Assembly: GCA_001579985.1 (NCBI GenBank) | Contig: LRSR01001548.1 | Coordinates: 1 to 23,334 of the forward strand | Length of the DNA stretch: 23,334 nucleotides | Direction: 5' to 3' | Source of the DNA: Hypsibius dujardini | Taxonomy: Eukaryota; Tardigrada; Eutardigrada; Parachela; Hypsibiidae | Part shown: positions 1 through 10,053 of the stretch, piece by piece | Position numbering within the stretch: position 1 is the stretch's first letter | How the letters are laid out: each line of letters opens with the position of its first letter | Position numbers and translations under genes: made by a program | The notes under the pieces: generated by a model | Told to the model about the DNA's origin: nothing | Seen by the model: only the letters and a program-made list of their open reading frames with translations | Databases searched by the model: none

Positions 1-123
1 ACCGCAGACTTCTTAACCGCAACCGCACCGCAGACCGCGAGCAGTCCAAAACCGCACCGCCGCGGACCGCCGCGCGGTTTGCGGCGGTGCGGTGCGGTCT
101 GCGGTGCGGTTTGCACACCTCTA
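1..123 (-). mobile_element. hAT-like DNA transposon end with ACCGC/GCGGT subterminal repeats (partial)
   Basis: Read on the minus strand, the sequence starting at 123 is TAGAGGTGTGCAAACCGC, which resembles hAT terminal inverted repeats (TAG/CAG-A/GGTGTGCAAA). It is followed by dense ACCGC units and, further in, by the same units, some in inverted order. The element runs off the left edge of the window, so the other terminus and the 8-bp target duplication cannot be checked. No transposase frame is visible; probably a nonautonomous copy. Confidence 0.5.
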
Positions 124-546
124 CTGCACACCCAAACACAAACACACAAACGATTATTTTCCATGACCTTTCGAAACGTTCCTTTTCACAAGGAGTATAT
201 ACAGTGACCATCATCACTGCAGGAATGTCTCACACTGCATTCTCGCTGCTGCCTTTTTGCCTCCTTTTACAACTTGCTCGAGTGCATTGTGTCGTCTGTG
301 TGTCAAACGATAAATTGGTTATTTTTCTCCCTCCACAGGCGAACGATAACGATTCCTCAACCAGCCAAATGGTATACCGTATGAAACCGTTTTTCAAAGG
401 ACGTCCCTCAACGACCCCGTCTTTGTGAAGAACATTTTGCAAAAAAACCCCATTTTCTGGGGAACGCTTAAAACTAAAAAATGGTGAGCCGTACAGAACA
501 AACGGCTAGCGTCGTAACCGACGATCAAGTTGGAAGGTTATAATCG

Positions 547-917
547 GTCTTACAATATCAATCGATAGCTGTGACTTTAATCTACCTATTCATACCAAAA
601 GCTAATTCGGAGCTTGCGAAACAAGATCACAATTTGCATCATTCATACGCCCCTCCTCCTTCAACAACTGAACAACTGATAATGCAAACCATGCCATTGA
701 TTGGTCGATTGTTTTGTTTGGTTTTGCTTATTAACCACTTCTTAATTTAAAACAATCGATCAATCAATTACATGGTTTGCATTATCAGTTGTTTAGTTGT
801 TAAAGGAGGAGGGGCGTATGAATTATGCAAATTGTGATCTTGTTTCGCAAGCTCCGGATTAGTTTTTAGTATGAATAGGTAGGTTAAAGTCACAGCTATC
901 GATTGATATTGTAAGAC
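547..917. repeat. Long inverted repeat (foldback/MITE-like), arms about 170 bp
   Basis: The left arm (547 to about 718, starting GTCTTACAATATCAATCG) is matched almost completely by the reverse complement of the right arm (about 747-917). The outer 33 bp are identical, and I estimate over 90 percent identity overall. The spacer of about 28 bp is AT-rich. Both arms carry the CGCCCCTCCTCC block. A transcript would fold into one long hairpin. I see no clear target-site duplication and no coding capacity. Confidence 0.8.
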
Positions 918-950
918 TTGTTCACTCTGGCGGCGAAGCGCGCACCAACC

Positions 951-1150
951 CCCTGTCAGGTTAAACCGATGACATTCCAGGGTTACCGATAACTTCCGGA
1001 CTCACCGGCCGCTATTCGAATTGACCGTCAGTCGCCAGGTTGAGTTTTTAACCTTCCGGAGCGACCGGTAATCTTCCCAACTGACCTTAGATCTTTTAGT
1101 TTAACAGTCAACCTTCCGAAATGACTGTCCACCCTCTTGACCAAGCAAAA
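951..1150. repeat. Degenerate tandem repeat of 20-bp period
   Basis: Units beginning at 971, 991, 1011, 1031, 1051, 1071, 1091, 1111 and 1131 keep an exact 20-bp spacing with no indels. They share a loose consensus close to ACCTTCCGAACTGACCGGTA, clearest in the units at 991, 1051, 1071 and 1111. A tenth, weaker unit may start at 951. Units differ by many substitutions, so this is an old array. Confidence 0.65.
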
Positions 1151-1729
1151 ACTTACCGGGTAGATAGTGAATCTATTAACCGTAAGCGCAGACCACTTGT
1201 TTCGACTAGCTTTTCTGACACGTTATATCGCGCAACTTACAATGTACAGTATGTACATAAAAACGAAAAAGAGTTGGAGAGACAATTGGACCTGTATAGC
1301 AGCAGCTGGCATATCGCCCGAATACGGATGAAACAAGATCATCCCAGACTGAATTCTATGTTGCTACAGACAGTTCTCAGTTTTTTCAGTAACTTGCTTT
1401 TATGGAAAATATATGCTGCATCTGTAACGTGCCAGAAGTAGCTGACAAGTCGATCGATCTTACACAATCTATACACAGTCGATGGGTGATAAACTGAAAC
1501 TATGTGAAGTCTATGAATAAATGAGTAACAAATTCTTGAGTCCAAATTCCTGAGTACAACGCCGGTGGAGCTATTTAGCGGAATTTTTGCATAAAGTGAA
1601 ACTGACAGTTTTTTCGACCAAAGAGGATTAAATATGATGAACAATTGCCATTCTGATCTTTTTTTGAGATAAAATTGGCAAGTCGTTAGTTTCTAAAAAT
1701 TCACTCCAAATAATGCTCAAAAAAATCCC

Positions 1730-2209
1730 TTAAGAACATTGGCTGCCGGGAGGGTTTATAATGAAATCCAAATTGTGCTTCTGGATGCTCAATCTTTTCG
1801 CGTGGACAGCGACGAGTTGAGAGTCCTCCAAAAAAGAGACCTCGAAGGTCTCAGCTGCTTCCTGCAACGATGAGCCATATCGTAGCACTGCATTGAAATA
1901 GAAAAAACACAATTGCGTCAACAATTACCTGCAAGCGTCATTACAAATTACCTGCAAAGCGATCACGGAGTTAGACTGAAATCTCAAATCCGCAATTGGT
2001 CACGGGTGGCAATTTCACGAACCACTCGCTGAAACAGCAATCCGGGGATCTGCAGCTCAAAGGGATTTTTGTAGCGACGGATTTCACAGAGGGCAACAGT
2101 TCCGGGTCGGTAGCGGGGCTTTTGAATCCGCCAGTGACCGGTTGACTACCCTTTCTGGCCTTTTTGGACTTGACCTTGCCGTTCGTATTCGAGGGCCCTT
2201 CCCACTCAT
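1730..2209 (-). pseudogene. Histone H3-family pseudogene
   Basis: Translating the minus strand gives pieces of histone H3 in the right order but in different frames. They are [16 protein letters not shown] (like the K27-K36 tail), then [17 protein letters not shown] and [11 protein letters not shown] (alpha-N and alpha-1), then FQSNSVIALQ, then EAAETFEVSFLEDSQLVAVHAKR (alpha-2 and loop 2) to a TAA at 1730. Between tail and alpha-N one base is missing from an A-run near 2127. At about 1988 an extra 8 bases, partly a GATTT duplication, shifts the frame and creates a stop. A possible start (MSGKGPRIRTARSS) at 2209 lies in a third frame. A 90-bp GT-AG intron (1951-1862) would join ALQ to EAAE exactly as in H3. 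The divergent core (AAETF, several substitutions) could come from a variant or cenH3 rather than canonical H3. Retention of an intron argues against a simple retrocopy. Confidence 0.8.
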
Positions 2210-2601
2210 TAGCATGATGGCAACTTGCGTGCGAAGAGAAATTCCAACGAATGGCTTGTGAAAAATTTAATTGGTTAGGGCCATAGCTAAAATAAAACAC
2301 AGAGACTATCGGACTTCAAACGCACAACGTGTCCGTTTTCGAATCTGAAAAATTCTGTCAATCAAGCGATTTTTCCGTCTAACTTATGTGAAAGTGTATT
2401 TCCCAAATTTCATTCATAGATTGGTTGATCTGCTCGTCTTGGTCAGCGTACGCTGGCAACTATTCTGCCGTTCAAAACGCGCCGGAAATTTTTCCCAACG
2501 GCGAAAAGCTATAAAAGTGAATTTCCTTATTTCAGTCTACTCAATTATTGAGAAATTAGAGGAAGAAATCTCAATAAATTAGTCCTCGAAATTATATACA
2601 G

Positions 2602-2912
2602 TAAGGGTATTCAAAGTTCGCTTATTTGCAGCGATTATTTCGCTAATTCAAACTCGCTAATTTCCTTGGTTTTGAAGATAAGCGAGAAAAGCAGCCAAGG
2701 AGCTTCTTTTCTCGCTTATCTGCTCGCTAATTGTGTGCATCTGTCTTATGAGTGGTCCATGTCAGTTGAGATTAGCGAAGGAGACACAGCCTCAGGTAAG
2801 CCAGGAGGCGTGTCCTCGTATCACCGTTGCAACGGCAAGCAAAACCAGGGAGATTAGCGAGTTTGAATTAGCGAAATAATCGCTGCAAATAAGCGAACTT
2901 TGATAACCCTTA
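2602..2912. mobile_element. MITE with about 62-bp terminal inverted repeats, probable TA target site
   Basis: The left end (2602-2664, TAAGGGTATTCAAAGTTCGC onward) and the reverse complement of the right end (2850-2912) are nearly identical over about 62 bp, including GCAGCGATTATTTCGCTAAT. The ends are flanked by TA, and the CAGTAAGGG left edge is in the style of Tc1/mariner-type nonautonomous elements. The 185-bp interior has no transposase. Few differences between the arms suggest fairly recent insertion. Confidence 0.75.
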
Positions 2913-5250
2913 GTAGTGCAGAACAAACAGTCTAGACAATCAAGTCAACCAATCAACGGGCTGATCATATTGGCAGCCTTCTCGCCACATATTTTGCGAC
3001 GCTTACTTCCCCGATTTGAGTGATTGGCGTGCTAATTGCGCTTTGAATAAAGGAATTACAAGCTGCTCCTTGCCAATTAGGGGAATTACAAATTAAAAAA
3101 ATGTGTGGGAAATGAAGAATAATCTTCGTTCTTCCGGATGCGGTAGATCCGTAAAAGGATGCGTTGTCACACGAGATCGTTCGTGTTATGAGATCAATAA
3201 CTGCACTTGATAGGCAGCTAATTTTGAAATTCGTTGAAAATTACATATTAATAAAATTCAATGGGTTTTGTACTAGGAACTCTCCCCATTATGCAGCAAA
3301 TTTGCTGTGTACTCTCGCTGAATTGAATGACAAAGTCATACTCTTCTTGATCACCGTCTTTCTTTTTCAACCCGTATTGGGATTTGGTCCCACAAAATAA
3401 TTGTATTTACTTCACAGAATTAATTCTGAGACGCCAGAGTGACAACCATATTTTGTTTCGTAGCACCAAGTAGTGGAACGAAAAGGACACCAGTATCTGG
3501 TGTACTGCGCTTTTTAGCGATAATCTTTTGATTTTCCCTTACATTGGCTCAGCGATGGATATCCGCAACAGAACCAACTGCTCCTGTTTTTTCGTTTTAT
3601 GAAATAACCATAATCATGCAACCACGTGGCTGAATTCAGTATGGCTGTGTTCTCGCTAAGGCTCAGTTTACTCAACGGATCCGGAGACTCGCGGCTTTGA
3701 ATTCTGTGCTCACAGTATTACCACAATTATTTTCCTTCCTGTAGGCCACCGCACCTAAACCGATTACATCGCTCACTATTCACTGTGTCGGAACCAGTCA
3801 CTCATAGTATCAATTCCTTTTAAAAATGAATGATTAGTTATTATTCATAATCTTTTCTCTGGTTTTACGTGTAGTTGTGATTTGGTACTTGTTTGTTCGT
3901 TCGTGTTCGTTCGTATTTGTGACATTCGCGGCCGGCGGGGTGATTGGACTGCTTCTGACAGCAGCAGCAGTGTATTTGTGTTGGAAGTCTTGTGGGGCGT
4001 TGTTTATCTGTTTTAGCAGATTGTGAAAACTTCAACGACCGCAGCCGTTTGAGAGATTAAACCACCGCGCGCGGAGTGTGGACGACCTGTCACGCCGGTC
4101 CATGCCAATGATACCGTTATTCCAGTGACTACTCCGTCAAGTCTCCAAAACATTTCTGAAAAACTGGTTCGTCTCTACTCAAACTGTGACGTAGGAACCT
4201 TTTCATCAAATCACCGTTAAGCCAAGTGCTGAAAGTGGAAGCAACTCGCCCGGAGTTTGAGTCTGAGAAGGGAGTAATGTGACATTCATATTTGTTGATG
4301 TGATTTGCCGGTTAATATTTCAAGGTTAATCTCAAGTGCCGCAAGTTGCTTATATGTACTTGTACTCAATGTCAATGTACTTGTTCTTGTGCTGTAGTTC
4401 TCGTTCTTGTTTTGTGCGAATGATGTTTCCGTGTCGATTGAAGAAAGCGCGTTTTTACATTGTAGCCATATGTGAATGGATCTTCGAAGTTCGGTAGGAC
4501 GTATAGTAATTGGGATCACCTGCAGATGTACGGTTGGAGCGCGGATGGATAAACGAATGGACCAGCTGGACGGACGGATGGTTAGCAAATGAGTGGGAAA
4601 GGCATACAGGAAATTTACGGCTCGATAGCTAACGAGTGAAAAACTCTTATATGGGAGTCAAATGACGAACAAGCGATTCGTGGATGGACGATCGGAAGAA
4701 CGGATTACTAACTAACACACCAGAAATAGTCTGACGCAGCAGCATAGACAGAGAGACAGGCAGCGGAGAACCGGAAAAACAGGTAACGGTAAGATAGGGT
4801 GATCCGCAGGGTCTCCATCTTGCTGCTAGTGGGCAAAGCTGGGAGTCATTTACGAGAATATAGCCGGAAACCATCGATTGACATCCTGCCCACCTGAGCA
4901 ACACACGGCGAGAAAACGTATGGTCATTCATCAGTAAAATTCTCTATCTACTTATTGTACATGAACACTTATCAATCCTCATGTTTGTGGAATGAATCAA
5001 AATGAAACGTCTGTCATAAGATGAATGTGTGTCCTATTCATACAGTATACATCGAAAGCCAGTTTGGGTCTCTGAATGATAATGAAGAAAACACGAGCCG
5101 GACACTCACTTCCAGTAAAATATCAATCAGAAAAGCTTCAGCAAAAGGCCGCGCAGGATTAGAAACATGCAAAAAATCAGCAAGAAAAAGCGCGCTCCTC
5201 ACATATTCGCTCGGAACGAACGTCCGATCAATGCGCGCGCCATGTTGTGA
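2913..5250. other. Gene-free stretch downstream of the CNG gene
   Basis: I see no exon-like frame here with family similarity or splice signals. The stretch holds small simple repeats (GTTCGTTCGT near 3894-3917, a CAG run near 3960-3970, and a loose GGATGG-rich segment about 4530-4590). A GC-rich, CpG-containing patch at about 3925-4110 could be an unannotated promoter or first exon, but nothing decides it. The 3' end of the CNG transcript must lie somewhere below 5250; no canonical AATAAA stands out on the minus strand. Confidence 0.5.
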
Positions 5251-8200
5251 TTAAAGATCGTCGCGTTTTAGCGTGACTCCGCGCAAATTGGCAAGGGTTT
5301 TATCGGAGAAGTCGGTGCTGGAGGAGCGCTCCAGATCTGGCGGATCGAGGTTGAGGTGATCGTAGCCGGACTCGCTGGTGGAGCGGACGCTGGGCGGCCG
5401 CGAGCCTACCGCTTCGGAGGGATGGAAGGAGGGCATGTCGAAGACCTGCTCGTGAACCGAGCGTCGCCGGCGCGGAGTCCGCGGCAGCGGCTGCTGCGGC
5501 GGCATCTCAAACAGCTCATTGCCCTCGGTGGTGCTCTGAAGGTCGTTCACAACCACCGGGATGATCTTCGGCCGGTTGAAGAGCTTCTTCAGCGGGGAGC
5601 GGATAAAGCCCGGTAGGAAGGACATGCGGGAGGAGGAGCCGTGGCCGTCCTTGGAGTCAAGGGACACGTCGTCGGCCTCGATTTTGGCGATGGGCGCGGG
5701 CGGCGCAGCGGGAGATTTCGAACGGAACGGCGACCGAAGTAGCCGACGTGGGGGTCGTTTGATCTGGAGATTGAGAAATAAAACAAATCAGAATTTCTAA
5801 AAGCAAGTTAATTAAATGAAACGCCAGTATGAAAGTTGCCTGATTTCATTATATTTCTAGAAACGTTAAATCAAAAAGATGTGCCTTAAATTGGTTCATT
5901 CAAATTTTGCATTGGACTGCCGAATTCTTATTTGTACTAATACTGCCTAATTAATTCGAACAGCCAATTGAATTTTGTCTCGTTTGTTTTTGTTTCAAGA
6001 AGTCAAAAGAAAGTAAATCAAAAAGAGAGGCGCGTTAAATTCGTTTCATTCAGTTTTTATACTTTACTGCCGAACTTGATTTTGGACTACCGAATTGAAA
6101 CGCCCGATTGAATTTTGTCTGATTTTTTTTATTTCCAAAAGTGAGGAGAACTATAAGAGGTGCAGTAAATTCATGCTACTTAATATGGTACTGAAATTCA
6201 GAATTCCATTTTTTTCGCTATTCATACCAGCTTTATAGATGTCAGTGTAATTTCATTATTCTCTTAAGCCCAATCCTGGGCTTAAAAACGGGAAAAGCAT
6301 GTTTTCGTTTTAATTGTTAATTCAGATGTGGATGAAAAATGTGCTGTAAAGGAACAATTCTTCTTTACTGATGAAAGAGGGAAGTGGCTATTTCATTGAC
6401 ATTTTACTAATTTCCTCCAATGAATAGATGATGAAAAAAGATTTCATCAAAACATTCTTGTTAAAACAATCAAATTAAAATCAAATTAAAGTCAAATAAA
6501 GTCATGTTGTCAAACTCAAATAAATAACGAGACGTTGTTGTTATACAGTAGGCGATATAGACACGTTAACTGATAGACAAGTTAACGTTTCCGACAATAA
6601 ACGAACCAACGACTAATTTCAATTAATAAGCTGGCAAATCAGATTTAAATTGAATGCATACGATAGTATGTTTTACATGTCGATCAGTCCCTACTGACCT
6701 CTTCGGGGATTTCGATCTCGGATGAGCTGTGCCGTTGCAGTTGGAGTTCACGCCGACGGCGGACGAGTTCGGTGGAGGTAGGCCGTTTGTTGCCGGGCTG
6801 TTCCTCGACGGTCAGACCCTCCGGGTGGGTTGGGCGCGGGGTATTCGTGTCTTCGCGCGACTCCCCGTCCAACGGTCCAGGAAGGTGGATGTCCTCCTCG
6901 GAGGACTGATCGGGGTTGACAACTTTAGGAAAGTCGGGAGGTTTAGAGAGGCTACTGGCGAGGCGTTGACGGAGACTAGACCGCGGGTCCATCACATTGA
7001 TCACAGTGCGGAAAAATTCCGGAGTGGGAGTCCGAGTTTTGATCACCTAAAATTATTAATAAGAAAGTGGTGAGTACAGTTATGTATTTATGTAGTCTAT
7101 GTATAGGTAATGCACACATTGTATATACTGTTATATGTAAAATATAAAAAAAAGTTTAAAAAAACAACTAAAAAATGGTAATAATGACATGGATAAAATT
7201 AATTACGGTAATTCTATCATTTCGGTATTTATATCGCTAGGACGTTAACGAAAGGTTTATAATCATAATGAAATTCTGAAACTTGTATAAAACATATAAC
7301 TCTAATTTTCAATTGGGGCATGTTTTTAAGTTCAGTAGAACTGGATCTTTTTCTATACAATTTCAGTCTTTATATCTAAAAACGTTGGCCAAGAAAGTTA
7401 TTTGTTTTTAGAAGTCCATAGGTGATGCTCAAAGCACGTGCAAAAGATCGAGGATCTTACTTCTATGGGGACCTCCTTCTTCTCGTCGGCTGGAGTGACG
7501 GGACCGTAGAGTCGGTAGGCTTTCTTTTTGAGCATTTCTTGGGCTTCTGGGTAGTCACGCAGCACCTCGTGAAGGTCGTATTTGTTGAGCACGTAGAGGT
7601 TAGAGTAACCTTTTGATCTGGAGATATGAGCCGCAATTTCAGTTTAGTGCGCAACTGAGCGAGTTCTTGGGGAGTTATACAATAGCATGCTCTTTACAAC
7701 AGATACAAATATTCTTGATGCAGAGAGGAAATAATTGTCCGACAGACAGACAGACAGATGCAAAAACATTGACAAAAAAAACTTGCCTGACATCAGCCGT
7801 CCTGCGGTTTCCCCCAACGAGAGACAATAGGCTAATCTCTCCAAAGACTCCACCCTCGGACATGGTTGCTACGATCCTTCCGTCCGATGTCACCACATCC
7901 AAATACCCGCTCCGCACAATGTACATCTCCTTTCCGACCTCACCGCGTTTGCAGATGTATTCGTTCGGCAGAAAGACGACGGGTCTCAGCTTTAGCACCA
8001 GATCACGCAGCAGACTCTGCTCGGTACCCTGGAACAACTGTACCTTTGCCAGGGTCTGGTAATGCACACTCAACACCAGATCGGTCTTCAGCTTCTTCGG
8101 TAGTCCGTCCAGCAGACTGTTCTCATCGAGCGTCTTGTGCTGCTCCCAGTTATAGGTGTACCACTCGCGAACGCGGGTCTGAATGGTTTTCGGGATGCGG

Positions 8201-9999
8201 AGATTCTGAAGGTACCGCACTGTTGTGTCAACAGTTTTCTTGTAGTGGTCCTCCTGATAGGACATCTGCGTGAAAATGTCCCGGATCTGACCGATCAACA
8301 AGGCAAAGACAAAAACACCGACTAGCCAGGAAAATATCATGTAAGCATTCTCGACAATGTTTTCTGGTTCCGGGGCGTTGCCGACTGCGGTGGCTACGAT
8401 GAAGGACCGCCAGAAACAGTGTAGATAGGCAGGCACTGGATAAATGCGTCCGTCAATGAATTCGCTGTAGATCCACCGGTTTTTTATATTCTGACTTCCT
8501 AGAAGTAGAGGCAAACTTAAATCCACAAATAATCTACCTGAGTGGCTGTTTGTCTGTCTGCCTGTCTGTCTGCCTGTCTTATTTTCAATGCCTCCGGGGT
8601 TCCCGGTACTCACTTTCCCACATTGATATCGAGTAGAAGATGCAAGCATTGGCATGAATCATCCACATCATATAGGCCAATGAATTAAGAACCCTCAGTA
8701 AATGCGGTGAACGAGCCACTTGATCCAGTCGATTATGGGACTCCCAATACGATGGCAGCTTTAACAGCTTAGGTAACCGTAATAAAACGCCCGCACCTTT
8801 CCAGCCATCTTTAAGCTCTCCTTTGTTTAGGGCTAAATAAAAAAAGTCCAAGGGAATCGAGGCGATCACGTCCAATCGAAAGCGCCACGAATGCGTGTAG
8901 CGCCGCACGATGTCCTGACGATTCTCGACCCAGACGCCGTTGGACACAAATTTAACCGATGTCTTGAAGACAATGATGTCAATCAGGTAGAGAAGGTCAC
9001 AGAAGTAGTCCACAATGAACCAGTACGTCATGCTCCAGTCCGGTCTGGTGTAGTCCGAGAAAGCTGCACGAAAGGGAATAGCGTAGGCATTGTACATGAA
9101 GGCCATGCTGACGATGAAAAGCCATGAGATGAAGAGGGGCGACTGTGGTTCCATGGCACGCGGCATCCGAGGGCGGGGACACCAAGCAGGCAGCTAGAGA
9201 TAGATAAGTAAATACCGACGAAGGCACATGTACGTCATCTCACAAAGAGGCATTTACAGAGGGTACACAAACAGGGACACGGTTACCGACAGTCACACAC
9301 AAAGACCAGGCAAAGACACAGACTAAGAAACAGGCTCATACTCAGACACAAACACTGCTATAGTCATGCAGACGCAGGTAAAAACACAGACAAGGACACA
9401 GACATAAACACAGACACCGACACAGACACAGTCACGAACACAGACATATACACACACACACAGGTTTCATTACTGATGGTTGAAAAATCAATTTAATGAC
9501 GTTCTACAGCATCTCAAAATCTCACGCCTTGTCAGGTGTTCATAACAAAATAACAAAATCGATGAATGCCGTACCGTGAATGTTCGACCGAGTATGGTGA
9601 CCTCATGGGCTAGTCGAGACGCGGTCTCGGTCCGCGACGGTGTGGCCGGCCGAATAGGCATTTGGTGAAGGGGAATGGAGAGCCGTGGCAAGGGCTTGTT
9701 CTCCTCCACCGGAGATATGGTCGGGGACGGGGGCTGAATCACAACTTGTTCCTTCACCTGGCGAGCCCGCTCATGGAAGGCTGACACGAGCTTGTGCAGC
9801 TGCTCTTGAATCTGCTGACCACGTTCCAAACTGCGCCTGTAAATGGAAAATAAAACAATCAACCCCAGACTTGAAAAATGGAAATCTTGCCCGGAAAAGT
9901 GTCTGTCTCATTGCTTAAGCCTTTCGGTTCTTGTACGTTAAGTGTCACGTACTGACCTTCTCTTGGTGCCTGCCTACTTTTACGCACCAATGCATGGTC

Positions 10000-10053
<54 letters not shown>

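Noticed and set aside
1121-1441. Plus-strand 106-residue frame
   Set aside because: Starts inside the 20-bp repeat array, has no recognisable similarity and no exon-like composition.
4647-4931. Minus-strand 94-residue frame
   Set aside because: No family similarity, no splice context and no continuity with the CNG gene; probably chance.
5356-5800. Open frames antisense to the last CNG exon
   Set aside because: Shadows of a GC-rich coding exon; the minus-strand frame continues the channel in phase and ends in a sensible stop.
7790-7791. GT donor (GAT/GTCAGG) for CNG intron 6
   Set aside because: It would shift the frame and hit a stop at once in the following exon; the GC donor five bases further on keeps the family sequence.
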